A stretch of DNA of 64,000 bases from Caballeronia sp. NK8 (GCF_018408855.1 NZ_AP024325.1:992001-1056000); one strand, 5' to 3'; positions 33,217 through 42,865 are shown, counted from the first letter of the stretch. Made by a program: numbers and translations. The notes: generated by a model from the letters alone, not told the origin.

Positions 33217-34371
33217 TCAGCCGATCGCCCGCAGGCCTTCGACGATACGCACGCGGCTCGCCTGCACCGCCGGCACGATCGCCGCCGCCATCGCGACGAC
33301 GAAGGCGCACGCAGCCTGCAGGAGCATGGTCTCGTGCGACACCATGAAGACCGGGAACACGCCGCCCGTTGCGTGCTTGAATACTTCGGCCATCGGCGGC
33401 GTGGCCAGAATGCCGATGCCGCCGCCGATCGCGCAGATCGCCATCGATTCGCCGAATACGAGCATCGAGAGGAAGCCCGGACCGAAGCCGAGTGCCTTGA
33501 GCGTCGCGTATTCGGTGGTGCGCTCGCGCGCGCTCATGGCCATCGCGTTTGCCATCACGGCCATGATGATCAGGATCACTACATAGGACACGACGCGTAT
33601 CGCCGCGATGATCTGATTCGACATCGCGACGAAGCCGAGTTGAAACGCCTGCTCCGTTTCGGTGAGCGTTTCGGCGAGCGAGTTCTTGAAGACGTTGTCG
33701 ATGTTGCGCGACACGGCCGCGGCTTCGTCCGGGTCCTTGATGCCGACCACGTACACGCCGACCTGATCGACGGTGCGTTTGGTCGTCTTGCGGATCGTCT
33801 CGTTCAGATAGTCGTAGTGAAAGATGAGTTGCCGCGTGATGGTCGATTCGTCGCGCCCTTCCATGATGCCGCGCACGACGAAGTCCCACGTTCCCGGATA
33901 GATCGTGCCCTTGAGCGGAATGACGTCACCGACCTTGAAGCCGTATTGATCCGCGAGCTGCCGGCCGATGAGCGCGCCCTTGCGATCGCGCCGGTAGTCC
34001 GCGCGCGCCTGCTCGGAGAGGATGAACTCGGGATACAGATCGAGGTAGTTGTCCGACACGGCGAACTGCGCGAAGAAGTTCTTCGGATCGCGATAGATGC
34101 CGCCGAACCAGTTCGAGCGCGCGACGAGCGTCACGCCGTCGACGCCGCGGATGCGATTCTCGTACGCGAGCGGCAGCGGAAACACGAGCGAGATCGCGTT
34201 GCGCGTGACGAGCCGCGCGTTCGATGCCGCCGATGCGCCCGCATACCACGCATCCACGACCGTATGCAGCAGGCCATAGGCGAGCACGGCGATGGTGAGG
34301 CCGAGCACCGTCAGCGTGGTGCGCAGCTTGTGACGCAGCGCGTTGCGCAGGATCAGCTTGAGCACGAACAT
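33217..34371 (-). CDS. FtsX-type ABC transporter permease
   Basis: The 384-residue permease has the same four-helix arrangement, with RNALRHKLRTTLTVLGLTIAV at the N-terminus and ERTTEYATLKALGFGPGFLSMLVFGES near the C-terminal helices. It starts 6 bp after the ATPase gene. The two different permeases probably form a heterodimer. The operon is MacAB/DevBCA-like and is expected to export a substrate or move envelope molecules. Confidence 0.9.
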   Translation of the reverse strand: MFVLKLILRNALRHKLRTTLTVLGLTIAVLAYGLLHTVVDAWYAGASAASNARLVTRNAISLVFPLPLAYENRIRGVDGVTLVARSNWFGGIYRDPKNFFAQFAVSDNYLDLYPEFILSEQARADYRRDRKGALIGRQLADQYGFKVGDVIPLKGTIYPGTWDFVVRGIMEGRDESTITRQLIFHYDYLNETIRKTTKRTVDQVGVYVVGIKDPDEAAAVSRNIDNVFKNSLAETLTETEQAFQLGFVAMSNQIIAAIRVVSYVVILIIMAVMANAMAMSARERTTEYATLKALGFGPGFLSMLVFGESMAICAIGGGIGILATPPMAEVFKHATGGVFPVFMVSHETMLLQAACAFVVAMAAAIVPAVQASRVRIVEGLRAIG

Positions 34372-34377
34372 GGCGGC

Positions 34378-35070
34378 TTATGGCCTGGTGCCATCGATCA
34401 ACTCTCCCTTCTCCAGATGCACCAGCGCCTTCGCCGCACCGGCCGCGTGCGCGTCGTGCGTCACCATGATGATGGTCTTGCCGAGCTTGTCGTTCAGACG
34501 TTGCAGCATCGCGAGAACATCGGCGGCGGAGTTGCGGTCGAGATCGCCGGTCGGTTCGTCGGCGACGATCAGCGTCGGATCGGTGATCAGCGCCCGCGCG
34601 ATCGCGACGCGCTGCTGCTGCCCGCCCGACAGCTCCGACGGATAATGGCTCATGCGGTCGGCCATGTTGACCATGTCGAGCACCATCGCGACACGCTCGC
34701 GCCGTTCGTGGCGCGACAGACGCGTGAGCATCAGCGGCAATTCGACGTTCTCGAACGCGGACAGCACCGGCATCAGGTTATAGAACTGGAAGATGAAGCC
34801 GACGTTCGCCGCGCGCCAGTCCGCGAGCGCGGCTTCGGGCAGGCGCGTGATATCGAGGCCGCCTACGCGCAGCTCGCCGCTGTCGGGCCGGTCGATGCCC
34901 GCGATCAGATTGAGCAGCGTGCTCTTGCCGGAACCGGACGGGCCCATCAGCGCGACGAAATTCCCTCGCGCGATGGACAGCGTGATGTCGGTCAGCACCG
35001 GTACCGTCTGCGCGCCACGCCGATACGACTTCGCAACGTGGCTGATCTCCACCAGAGTCGGCGCGCTCAC
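34378..35070 (-). CDS. MacB/LolD-type ABC transporter ATP-binding protein
   Basis: The 230-residue ATPase has Walker A GPSGSGKST, signature LSGGQQQRVAIARAL and Walker B LIVADEPTGDLD. This is the class used with FtsX-type permeases. It starts 1 bp after the membrane-fusion-protein stop, so the genes are tightly coupled. It should power the exporter encoded by the next two genes. Confidence 0.93.
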   Translation of the reverse strand: MSAPTLVEISHVAKSYRRGAQTVPVLTDITLSIARGNFVALMGPSGSGKSTLLNLIAGIDRPDSGELRVGGLDITRLPEAALADWRAANVGFIFQFYNLMPVLSAFENVELPLMLTRLSRHERRERVAMVLDMVNMADRMSHYPSELSGGQQQRVAIARALITDPTLIVADEPTGDLDRNSAADVLAMLQRLNDKLGKTIIMVTHDAHAAGAAKALVHLEKGELIDGTRP

Positions 35071-35071
35071 G

Positions 35072-36280
35072 CTATTTCTTCGCCAAGGTGACCTTGGCGC
35101 CGTCCTTGATCTTGTCGCCGGGCGACAGCACGAGCACGTCGCCGGGTTTCACGCCCTGCACGGCGAGAAGATCGCCGATGCGCTCGCCCGTCGTCACCGG
35201 CACTTGGCGCGCGGTGTCGTGCTCGATCACGTAGACCACCTTTTTGCCATCACGAGTTACGACCGCGCTGGGCTGCACCGCGACGACCGCCTTCTTCTCC
35301 TCGGGCGGCACGGGCTTCGAGAGAAACGCGACCTTCGCGGACATCTCGGGCAGCACGCGCGCGTCGCGCTCGACGAAGCGTATCTTCACGAGCACGGTGG
35401 CCTTGGAACGATCGACCGTCGGCACGATGCGCGACACGCGGCCCGCGAAACGCACGTCGGGCAGCGCGTCGAGCTGGATTTCGCACGGCTGCTCGACGGC
35501 GATGCGCGAAATGTTCGATTCGGCGACATCGGCTTCGACTTCGAGCGTTTTCATATCCGCGATGGTGACGACCGCGCCCTTGCTGTCCGACGCCGACGAG
35601 AACGGCGTGATGTTGTCGCCGACGTTCGCGTGTTTTTCCAGCACGACGCCGTCGAAGGGCGCGCGGATCACCGTCTGATCGACGGCCACTTGCGCGGCCT
35701 GCGCATTGGCGAGCGCGGCGACGATCGCGGCCTGATCGCTGTTGATCGACGCCTGGGCCTTGTCGAAGCGGGCGAGCGCGGCGTCGTACTGCGTCGCGGG
35801 AATCGCGCCCTGCGGGGCGAGAATCTTGAAGCGCCGCAGATCAACTTCGGCGTTTTTCATCTCGGCGCGCTGCAGTTCCAGGTTGGCCCGCGCGACCTTC
35901 ACCTGCGCCAGCGCCTGCGCAAGCGACGCGGCGACGTCATTACTCTCCAGCCGCGCGATGATCTGGCCTTCCTTCACCACCGTGCCTTCGAGCACGCCGA
36001 GCCATTCGACGCGGCCCTGCCCCTTCGACGCGACCGCCGCCTTGCGCTGCGGCACGACATAACCGGTGGCGTTGAGCAGCGTATAACTCTGCGAAGGATA
36101 GACGGAAGTGACGGTGGCGGTCTCCACCGCTTGCGGGCCGGTGAGACGAAGCGCCACGGCAGCGAGCGCGAGCAGAATCGCGGCGATGATGACGTAACGA
36201 AGCCAGTTGCGCCCGCGTCGCGGCATGGCGGCGGACGGTCCCCGGTCGATTTTGAGTTTTTCTAGGTCGTGTTCAGCCAA
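35072..36280 (-). CDS. HlyD/MacA-type membrane fusion protein (TTG start)
   Basis: The 402-residue protein has one N-terminal helix (LRYVIIAAILLALAAVAL), a biotinyl-lipoyl-like hairpin domain with long coiled coil (about 90-200) and beta-barrel domains, ending VLVLSPGDKIKDGAKVTLAKK. No ATG gives the usual cytoplasmic lead; the TTG at 36280 yields AEHDLEKLKIDRG, which matches the family N-terminus, while the ATG at 36226 would remove it. It links the ABC permeases to the outer membrane or periplasm. Confidence 0.85.
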   Translation of the reverse strand: MAEHDLEKLKIDRGPSAAMPRRGRNWLRYVIIAAILLALAAVALRLTGPQAVETATVTSVYPSQSYTLLNATGYVVPQRKAAVASKGQGRVEWLGVLEGTVVKEGQIIARLESNDVAASLAQALAQVKVARANLELQRAEMKNAEVDLRRFKILAPQGAIPATQYDAALARFDKAQASINSDQAAIVAALANAQAAQVAVDQTVIRAPFDGVVLEKHANVGDNITPFSSASDSKGAVVTIADMKTLEVEADVAESNISRIAVEQPCEIQLDALPDVRFAGRVSRIVPTVDRSKATVLVKIRFVERDARVLPEMSAKVAFLSKPVPPEEKKAVVAVQPSAVVTRDGKKVVYVIEHDTARQVPVTTGERIGDLLAVQGVKPGDVLVLSPGDKIKDGAKVTLAKK

Positions 36281-36499
36281 TTTGTGGACGTGCGCGGCGG
36301 GAGGCTTCGCGGATCGGGGTTGAGTGAATGGAAGGTCAGTATAGCGCCGCGATCCTTGCGCGCGACGATCCCCACCCGTCGCCCACTTGTGAAAATAAGT
36401 TAAAGATGCTTTGAGTTCGACGCCGGTTTCAACGCCGGAAGTTGGGTAAAGTGGCCTCACGCTGAAGAGCGCCCGACACATCGAAGACGGAGACGAGAC

Positions 36500-37585
36500 A
36501 TGAAGACGTATCGCATCGCTACCATTCCCGGCGACGGCATCGGCAAGGAAGTCGTGCCCGCGGGCCAGCAAGTCCTCGAAGCGCTGGCACGCAGCACGCA
36601 AAATTTTGCATTCGATTTCGAGAATTTCGACTGGGGTGCCGACTACTACCGCCAGCACGGCGTGATGATGCCCGACAATGGTCTGGACGCGATCCGCGAT
36701 AAAGACGCGATCCTATTCGGCTCCGCCGGCGATCCGGACGTGCCCGATCACATCACGCTGTGGGGCCTGCGCCTGAAGATCTGCCAGGGCCTCGACCAGT
36801 ACGCCAACGTGCGCCCGACGCGCATCCTGCCTGGCATCGACGGGCCGCTCAAGCGCTGCGAACGCGAAGACCTGAACTGGGTGATCGTGCGCGAAAACTC
36901 GGAAGGCGAATATTCGGGCGTCGGCGGCCGCGTGCATCAGGGTCATCCGATCGAAGCCGCGACCGATGTGTCGATCCTCACGCGCGCCGGTGTCGAACGC
37001 ATTATGCGTTTTGCATTCAAACTCGCGCAGTCGCGTCCCCGCAAGCTGCTGACCGTCATCACGAAGAGCAACGCGCAGCGCCACGCGATGGTCATGTGGG
37101 ACGAGATCGCGCTGGAGATCTCGAAGGAATTTCCGGACGTGAAGTGGGACAAGGAACTCGTCGATGCCGCCACCGCGCGCATGGTCAATCGTCCGGCGAC
37201 GCTCGACACCATCGTCGCGACCAACCTGCATGCGGACATCCTGAGCGATCTGGCCGCGGCGCTCGCGGGCAGCCTCGGCATCGCGCCGACGGGCAATATC
37301 GATCCGGAACGCCGCTATCCGTCGATGTTCGAACCGATTCACGGTTCGGCGTTCGACATCATGGGCAAGGGTCTCGCCAATCCGATCGGCACGTTCTGGT
37401 CGCTCGTGATGCTGCTCGAACACCTCGGTGAATTCGAGGCCGCGAAGCGCGTGATGGCCGCGGTGGAGGCGGTGACCGCTGATCCGTCGTTGCATACCGG
37501 CGATCTCGGCGGCAAGGCGACGACCGCGCAAGTGACGGCGGCGGTGTGCGCGTCCGTCGAGCGTGTGGAGGCCGCTGCGGCTTGA
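36500..37585 (+). CDS. ttuC: Tartrate dehydrogenase / decarboxylase
   Basis: The 361-residue enzyme belongs to the isocitrate/isopropylmalate dehydrogenase superfamily: TIPGDGIGKEVVPAG at the N-terminus, WVIVRENSEGEYSGVGGR and GNIDPERRYPSMFEPIHGSA for substrate and NAD binding. The length and sequence fit tartrate dehydrogenase TtuC, which oxidises or decarboxylates tartrate and D-malate. It is divergent from the exporter operon across 219 bp that hold no other gene. No tartrate transporter or regulator is adjacent. Confidence 0.9.
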   Translation: MKTYRIATIPGDGIGKEVVPAGQQVLEALARSTQNFAFDFENFDWGADYYRQHGVMMPDNGLDAIRDKDAILFGSAGDPDVPDHITLWGLRLKICQGLDQYANVRPTRILPGIDGPLKRCEREDLNWVIVRENSEGEYSGVGGRVHQGHPIEAATDVSILTRAGVERIMRFAFKLAQSRPRKLLTVITKSNAQRHAMVMWDEIALEISKEFPDVKWDKELVDAATARMVNRPATLDTIVATNLHADILSDLAAALAGSLGIAPTGNIDPERRYPSMFEPIHGSAFDIMGKGLANPIGTFWSLVMLLEHLGEFEAAKRVMAAVEAVTADPSLHTGDLGGKATTAQVTAAVCASVERVEAAAA

Positions 37586-37676
37586 TGGGGTTGGGATTCC
37601 GGCCGCGGCGCGCGGCTGGAAGTGGTCCGCGTTGCCTTGCACATTGCGGGCACCTGGTGTTGATGGTGGCGCGCTA

Positions 37677-38240
37677 TTACTCTTTCGAGTAGATGCCTTC
37701 ATAACTCAGAAGGCCAATGGAAGACGTACCGTTGAATCCATCGATAAGGCCTTCGCTAATTCCCTTGATTCGGACCAGAGCTTTTGCAGAGTATGTAGCG
37801 AGCCGGACGAATGCCGGGTGGAAGGCAGCCGATGAAAGCACGGCAGGCGGGATGCCAACGAGCATATACGTGAATGATTTCGCGATGAGTACGCCTCCAC
37901 CAAACTCGGCGATGAGCGCACCACCAGCAAAATCATCTATTCCCAAATCGCCCCCATGAAACGAACGATTCATAAACACGCTGCCCTGCGCCCAAAAATC
38001 CGTTGTCGCCCCTGAAGGACTTGCGCCTTGACTACGTGGCAAGGGAACATCGGGCAGCCGTAGAGATTTAGGCAATCGCATTCCGAGCCCCATGCCAAGG
38101 CTTCCGAATCGAAATTTGTGGTGCGCGCCCGATGGATCATCAAAAACCAGTACGCCACCGGCAGCGACAAGCGAGCCGATCGAAACTGCCAAACTTGCAC
38201 CCGTGTTGTACTCCCATTTACTTTGTCTCGGATATGTCAT
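37677..38240 (-). CDS. Unknown protein downstream of Hcp, possible T6SS cargo or immunity
   Basis: The 187-residue protein starts at the ATG at 38240 inside the end of the DUF3592 gene (23-bp overlap). It has Gly/Ala/Ser-rich hydrophobic stretches (LAVSIGSLVAAGGVLVF, and about 105-130 GGALIAEFGGGVLIAKSFTYMLVG) that could insert in membranes, but no signal peptide or catalytic motif. The DNA is AT-richer than the flanks. Third place in an operon led by Hcp suggests a type VI effector or its partner. I do not recognise the family. Confidence 0.55.
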   Translation of the reverse strand: MTYPRQSKWEYNTGASLAVSIGSLVAAGGVLVFDDPSGAHHKFRFGSLGMGLGMRLPKSLRLPDVPLPRSQGASPSGATTDFWAQGSVFMNRSFHGGDLGIDDFAGGALIAEFGGGVLIAKSFTYMLVGIPPAVLSSAAFHPAFVRLATYSAKALVRIKGISEGLIDGFNGTSSIGLLSYEGIYSKE

Positions 38241-38664
38241 CTCGCGGCTTGAAGCGAAAGAGGGATACACCCAATAGGCCAGCAATCATAAAAGCAATGC
38301 CGATCACAGCGGGTAGAAAGTCGAACAGATTAGGCATTTGATTCACCACTGGGCCGATATGCGGATCGCTTCGTAAGTAGCGAACTTCGAGGCGATCGCC
38401 GACCTGCACCGGGTATTCACTACTGCCAGCAAAGGACAGGCGCTCCCCCTTGTCAGTCATGAACTCAACTCGAGGATGAAATCTGCCAGCATTAAGTTCC
38501 ATTACCTCACCGAGTGTCACGGTAGAACGCGCGTAGAATTTGAGGTTGTACCACTCCGATTCAACAGCAAATGAGAGAACCACGGCACCAATGAAAATTG
38601 AAAACCAATTGATGCGCCTTTTGGGTTTGTGTCGTATCTCACGCATTCCGGGAGAGCCGATCAT
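38218..38664 (-). CDS. DUF3592-type membrane protein downstream of Hcp
   Basis: The 148-residue protein has one helix near residues 20-38 and one near 112-132, with a beta-rich domain between them (VTLGEVMELNAGRFHPRVEF, YPVQVGDRLEVRYLRSDP), the layout of DUF3592 proteins. The ATG at 38664 overlaps the Hcp stop as TGATG; a TTG one codon earlier is possible. Two-helix proteins next to secreted effectors are often immunity proteins, but nothing here proves that role. Confidence 0.65.
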   Translation of the reverse strand: MIGSPGMREIRHKPKRRINWFSIFIGAVVLSFAVESEWYNLKFYARSTVTLGEVMELNAGRFHPRVEFMTDKGERLSFAGSSEYPVQVGDRLEVRYLRSDPHIGPVVNQMPNLFDFLPAVIGIAFMIAGLLGVSLFRFKPRDDISETK

Positions 38665-39122
38665 CAACTCAAGTCTATAACAGTGGTTATGGTCCCGCCC
38701 TTGCCGCCGAGCGCATTCTGCTCGACAAATTCAATTTTCATGCGGACAAACCGAATCGATACCTCTTCTATCGTCCCTCCAATCCCTCCGATTGGCTGGC
38801 ACTTGGTAATCATGGCGCCCTGCATCGTATAAAGAAGATATTCGTGAGGCACTCCGCCCGCCTTACGGCATATGAGCTTTATTTCGGAAATGTATTGTCC
38901 CTTCCAGCAATAGGCAGCCAGGTTCGGACTGGCTCTATCGACCGCATGGGTGAATACCAGATCACTTACCGCGCCCCTTTGCCCTCTTCCGTCCGGGGTA
39001 CATAGGGCGCCAGGCGATTGCTGGACTTTCCAGTGCCATGCATGCGCTTCGATGGCTCCGGGATGGAAGGCGTCAAGCGAATCGCCTTTGATGCCGGCGA
39101 TCGTCACCAGGATATCGGACAT
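38664..39122 (-). CDS. hcp: Hcp-family type VI secretion tube protein
   Basis: The 152-residue protein has the Hcp pattern: MSDILVTIAGIKGDS, a middle HWKVQQSPGAL, FTHAVDRASPNLAAYCWKG and KLICRKAGGVPHEYLLYTM, and a beta-rich end with IEEVSIRFVRMKIEF. The ATG at 39122 has GAGAAAGAA just upstream, so longer starts are rejected. Hcp forms hexameric rings of the secretion tube and carries small effectors. No T6SS sheath or baseplate genes are in the window, so this is an orphan Hcp islet. Confidence 0.88.
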   Translation of the reverse strand: MSDILVTIAGIKGDSLDAFHPGAIEAHAWHWKVQQSPGALCTPDGRGQRGAVSDLVFTHAVDRASPNLAAYCWKGQYISEIKLICRKAGGVPHEYLLYTMQGAMITKCQPIGGIGGTIEEVSIRFVRMKIEFVEQNALGGKGGTITTVIDLS

Positions 39123-39275
39123 TTCTTTCTCGTTCGTTGTTAGGGAGCGTCGCAGAATAGTCACTGCTTCGACGCTGCCCCTACCATACGAGATTTCCCA
39201 ATTCATAATCACGCATACAAGATGCCGATCCACGCGCTTCGCTTTAAGATAGCCACTTCATCGTGACCCGGCTTC

Positions 39276-40115
39276 ATGCGCCAGGAGTGGCAGGTGTATT
39301 CATCTCAACATCGAAGCAGCGCCGCGCTATGTCTGACCTTCATGTTGTTATGCGGGTCGGTGCCCGCATTCGCGGCTGCGGCGTCCGCGAGCCATGCAGC
39401 GAGCGGTGCATCGACGCCTGCGATCATGTCCGTCGACGCTCTTCCGCCGAACTTCACCGGCGACGATCCCGAACACGTCCGCGATGCGCTCGCCGGTCAT
39501 CCCGCGCCGAGCCAGCCCTCGTCGATCACGAGCCGTGTGCGCTCATTCCTCGCGCATCCATTGCGCAAATCGGAGCAAACCGCGTCCGCGCCGTTGGGTG
39601 CGAGCCAACCCCGCGCGCAGACCGACCGCACGTTCACCTTCGTCATTCCGGTTTCATACGGCGTGCGCTATCTGTCGAAGAAGAAAGTGCTTACCGTGAA
39701 TGTCTCGCTGGCGGCACCTGAAAGTCCCGATGCGATTCTGCTCAAGCAGACGGTGAAAGGACAAAGCGGCCGCAAGCTCGTCGTCGCGCCCGAGGCGAAG
39801 GCGAAGGGATTTCTTCAGACCGTCGACGTCATTCAGTTGAAGCCGGAAGGCGGTAACAAGACCACAGTTCAAGGCCGCGTGCTATTGCCGCATTTCGATC
39901 ACGAACACGGCAGCGGCGACTTCGCCATCGTGCTGATCTGCACGCTTGCGCCGCCCTATCTGATGGACGACATCGAACACAGCGCGCCCACCGACGAGGA
40001 ACCCACCGACATCACGCGCAGAACATCGACGCTCAATGGACGTGTCGATGCCGCGTGGCTGATCGATCGCAAGGAAGGCACGATCGTCACGAAGCGGCTG
40101 CGCCTCGTGAAATAG
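39276..40115 (+). CDS. Secreted protein of unknown function
   Basis: The 279-residue protein has a signal peptide (about 1-34, ALCLTFMLLCGSVPAFAAAA), a Ser/Ala/Pro-rich linker with a basic segment, and a beta-rich C-terminal domain from about residue 120 (FTFVIPVSYGVRYLSKKKVLTV). I do not recognise the family. It is divergent from the Hcp islet across about 150 bp and converges on the M81 gene. No membrane span follows the signal, so it is probably periplasmic. Confidence 0.65.
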   Translation: MRQEWQVYSSQHRSSAALCLTFMLLCGSVPAFAAAASASHAASGASTPAIMSVDALPPNFTGDDPEHVRDALAGHPAPSQPSSITSRVRSFLAHPLRKSEQTASAPLGASQPRAQTDRTFTFVIPVSYGVRYLSKKKVLTVNVSLAAPESPDAILLKQTVKGQSGRKLVVAPEAKAKGFLQTVDVIQLKPEGGNKTTVQGRVLLPHFDHEHGSGDFAIVLICTLAPPYLMDDIEHSAPTDEEPTDITRRTSTLNGRVDAAWLIDRKEGTIVTKRLRLVK

Positions 40116-40139
40116 CAGGCGCGCCGCGTCATCGTTCGA

Positions 40140-41621
40140 TCAATACTCGATGTTCGAATCCAGCGGATACACAGGCCGCCCGAGGTTATCGAACGAAAAG
40201 AGTCCGTAGTCGGAACTCGTGACGCCGCGGCTGTCGCACTCGACGAGCCCGCCCGCGATCGGCACGAACACGGGACGGCAATACATGCGCGACTTGAGGA
40301 TCAGGAAACGCGCGCCACGCGGATCGATACCTACGCTCTCGAACACGCCCAGATCCCACGGCTCGTGCGTGCGTTCCGTCACGAGGATGCGCGCCGCCGC
40401 CGTTTCGAGCACGGCCGCGCGCCCCATGTACGCACGCTGTCCCGTGTAGGTCGGCCCGCTGATGATGTACTCGCCATCGGTCAGCGCGCGCACGACGCCC
40501 GTCACGTCGAGCGGCGGCTTGCCGCGCGAGGCCACGCTCGCGAGCTTGTTGCCGATGCCGACCGTGACCGTCGCGCCCTCGCCTGCTTCGAAGAGCGTCG
40601 CCACCGCTTCGGGATCGCATAAAGGCCCGACGACGATGCCGTCGAGTCCTTGCCTCAACGCCTCTTCGAACGCATCAGTGGTATCGCACGTTCCGCCCGA
40701 CATGCAGTTGTCGCCGTGATCGAGGAGCAACACGGGCTTGTCGGTTTCGCGCGCGAGCGCCGCGCCTTCCCTGATCGACTGAGCGAGCGGCGCGCTGCGG
40801 TATACGAACTCGTCACGCTCGGCCCAGATCTGCCGCGCGATGCGGTCCGCGACCTCCTGCGCCTTCGCGCGTTCGCCATTCGCGACCACGACGACGCTGA
40901 TGCAAGGCGAGGCGATATCGGCAAGCGAGAAGCCCGACAGCACCGACACGGCCAGCACGCCATCCTCGTCTTCAGCAGCGCGAGCAGCATCGACGGCGCG
41001 CTTCATTGCGCCCTCGGCAGTCGAACTTCTGAGCGTATGCGTAAGCAACGGGGGCTGCGCCCATGCGATCACGGGCTTCGCATCGCCATGAATGAGATCG
41101 AGCAGCAGCCGCGCGGCATGCTCGCCGCTCTCGTACATATCGACGTGCGGATATGTCTTGAAGCTCGTTATCACATCCGCGTTGTCGATGATCTTCTGCG
41201 TGACGTTCGCATGCAGATCGAGCGATACGGCGATCGGCGCATGCGGCAGCGCGCGTCGCACGCGTTCGAGCAGATCGCCTTCACCGTCGGGGGAATTCTC
41301 CGCGACCATCGCGCCATGCAGATCGAGCAATACCGCATCGCAACCTTGTGCAGCGTCGACGATCGACTGGCAGATCGCGTCGTAAGCGGCCGCAGCCACA
41401 CGCCCGCTCGGATTCGCCGATGCCGATATCGGCGTGACGATCTCCGCGTGTTCGCGCTTCGCCGCATCGATGAACGCGGACATCGCGGTACGCATGCCGG
41501 CGTTCTCGCGATACGCATCGTCGCCATAACAGGGGCCGTCGCGTCCGAACGCTTCGAGCGGCGTTGCGACAGGCGAGAAGGTGTTGGTTTCGTGATTCAT
41601 CCGCGCGATGAGAAACTTCAT
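40140..41621 (-). CDS. M81-family (MlrC-like) metallopeptidase
   Basis: The 493-residue protein starts with FLIARMNHETNTFSPVATPL and has DLHGAMVAENSPDGEGDLL, VSLDLHANVT and LLDHGDNCMSGGTCDT, the metal-site pattern of MlrC/M81 enzymes. Members hydrolyse amide bonds in small peptides or related compounds. It is the last gene of a seven-gene operon with an M20 hydrolase and a Liv-type ABC importer, whose stop overlaps its start by 4 bp, so the imported substrate is probably an amide, peptide or N-acyl compound. Confidence 0.88.
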   Translation of the reverse strand: MKFLIARMNHETNTFSPVATPLEAFGRDGPCYGDDAYRENAGMRTAMSAFIDAAKREHAEIVTPISASANPSGRVAAAAYDAICQSIVDAAQGCDAVLLDLHGAMVAENSPDGEGDLLERVRRALPHAPIAVSLDLHANVTQKIIDNADVITSFKTYPHVDMYESGEHAARLLLDLIHGDAKPVIAWAQPPLLTHTLRSSTAEGAMKRAVDAARAAEDEDGVLAVSVLSGFSLADIASPCISVVVVANGERAKAQEVADRIARQIWAERDEFVYRSAPLAQSIREGAALARETDKPVLLLDHGDNCMSGGTCDTTDAFEEALRQGLDGIVVGPLCDPEAVATLFEAGEGATVTVGIGNKLASVASRGKPPLDVTGVVRALTDGEYIISGPTYTGQRAYMGRAAVLETAAARILVTERTHEPWDLGVFESVGIDPRGARFLILKSRMYCRPVFVPIAGGLVECDSRGVTSSDYGLFSFDNLGRPVYPLDSNIEY

Positions 41622-42865
41622 GCCGCTTCTCCCGCCGCGCGCAACATCACTTGCAGCAGCACGTTACAGCCCGCTTCCAGATGATCGGCGCGCGCATCCT
41701 CGATTTCGTTGTGACTGATGCCATCCTTGCAAGGCACGAAGATCATCGCGGCCGGCGCCACGCGCGCAAGATACACCGCGTCGTGTCCCGCGCCGCTCAC
41801 GACATCCATCGACGTGAAGCCGAGTGCGCCGGCACTCTCGCGTACCGAAGCGACCAGCGATGGCTCGAAGGGTTGCGGCGCGAAGTAGACAACTTCGTCT
41901 ACCGTGACCGGCAAGCCCGCCTGGGCACATGCCTCGCGCAACGCGCGGTCCATCTCGAGCAGCGTCGCATCGTCGGCGGCGCGCAAGTCGACGGTCAGCT
42001 TCACGCGCCCCGGAATCACGTTGCGCGAGTTCGGATGCACGTTCATCCAGCCTACCGTGCCGCGTCCATGCGGCGCGTGATCGAGCGCGATGCGATTGAC
42101 CGTGCGGATCAGGTCAGCGGCGACGAGCAGTGCGTCGCGCCGCAGTTCCATTGGTGTCGGGCCCGCGTGCGCTTCCATGCCATCGATGGTCACGTCGTAC
42201 CAGCGCTGGCCGAGCGCGCCCTGCACGACGCCGATCACCTTGTCGTTCGCTTCGAGCACCGGTCCCTGTTCGATGTGCGCCTCGAAATACGCGCCCACGT
42301 CGTGTGCGGCGACGCGCTCGCCCGCATAGCCGATCGCCGCGAGCGCATCGCGCACGGACACGCCCTCGCGATCCGCCTGCTCGAGCGCGTGATCGAGCGT
42401 GAACGCGCCCGCGAACACGCCAGAGCCCATCATCACCGGTACGAAGCGCGAGCCTTCCTCATTGGTCCAGACCGCGACTTCGAGCGGCGCAGCGGTGCGC
42501 ACGTTGTTGTCGTTCAGCGTGCGCAATACTTCGAGCCCCGCCAGTACGCCATAGTTGCCGTCGAACTTGCCGCCGGTCGGCTGCGTGTCGATGTGACTGC
42601 CGGTCACGACAGGCGGCAGATCGTCGCGCGTGCCGGCGCGACGCGCAAAGATATTGCCGATCGCATCGACGCGCACCGTGCAGCCGATGTCCTTCGCCCA
42701 CGCGACGAAAAGATCGCGGCCCTGCCTGTCGAGTTCCGTGAGCGCGAGACGGCACACGCCGCCCTTCTCCGTCGCGCCGATGCGCGCGAGTTCCATCAGG
42801 CTGTTCCAGAGACGCGCACCATCGACGCGCAATCCGGCCTGCGCCGGCATATCATGAGCTTGCAT
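41618..42865 (-). CDS. M20-family amidohydrolase (N-carbamoyl-amino-acid hydrolase / allantoate amidohydrolase type)
   Basis: The 415-residue enzyme has GSHIDTQPTGGKFDGNYGVLAGLEVL with metal-binding His and Asp, NEEGSRF as the bridging Glu region and GAGHDAVYLA near the C-terminus. This is the HyuC/AllC group that removes carbamoyl or ureido groups from amino acids or allantoate. It couples to the M81 gene by an ATGA overlap and follows the LivF gene by 36 bp. Together the two hydrolases suggest catabolism of a ureido- or acyl-amino compound. Confidence 0.9.
   Translation of the reverse strand: MQAHDMPAQAGLRVDGARLWNSLMELARIGATEKGGVCRLALTELDRQGRDLFVAWAKDIGCTVRVDAIGNIFARRAGTRDDLPPVVTGSHIDTQPTGGKFDGNYGVLAGLEVLRTLNDNNVRTAAPLEVAVWTNEEGSRFVPVMMGSGVFAGAFTLDHALEQADREGVSVRDALAAIGYAGERVAAHDVGAYFEAHIEQGPVLEANDKVIGVVQGALGQRWYDVTIDGMEAHAGPTPMELRRDALLVAADLIRTVNRIALDHAPHGRGTVGWMNVHPNSRNVIPGRVKLTVDLRAADDATLLEMDRALREACAQAGLPVTVDEVVYFAPQPFEPSLVASVRESAGALGFTSMDVVSGAGHDAVYLARVAPAAMIFVPCKDGISHNEIEDARADHLEAGCNVLLQVMLRAAGEAA

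Noticed and set aside
32674..35091. Long open frame (805 codons) antisense to the ABC exporter genes
   Set aside because: It covers two permeases and the ATPase with strong family motifs on the other strand; the antisense translation has only repeated charged residues.
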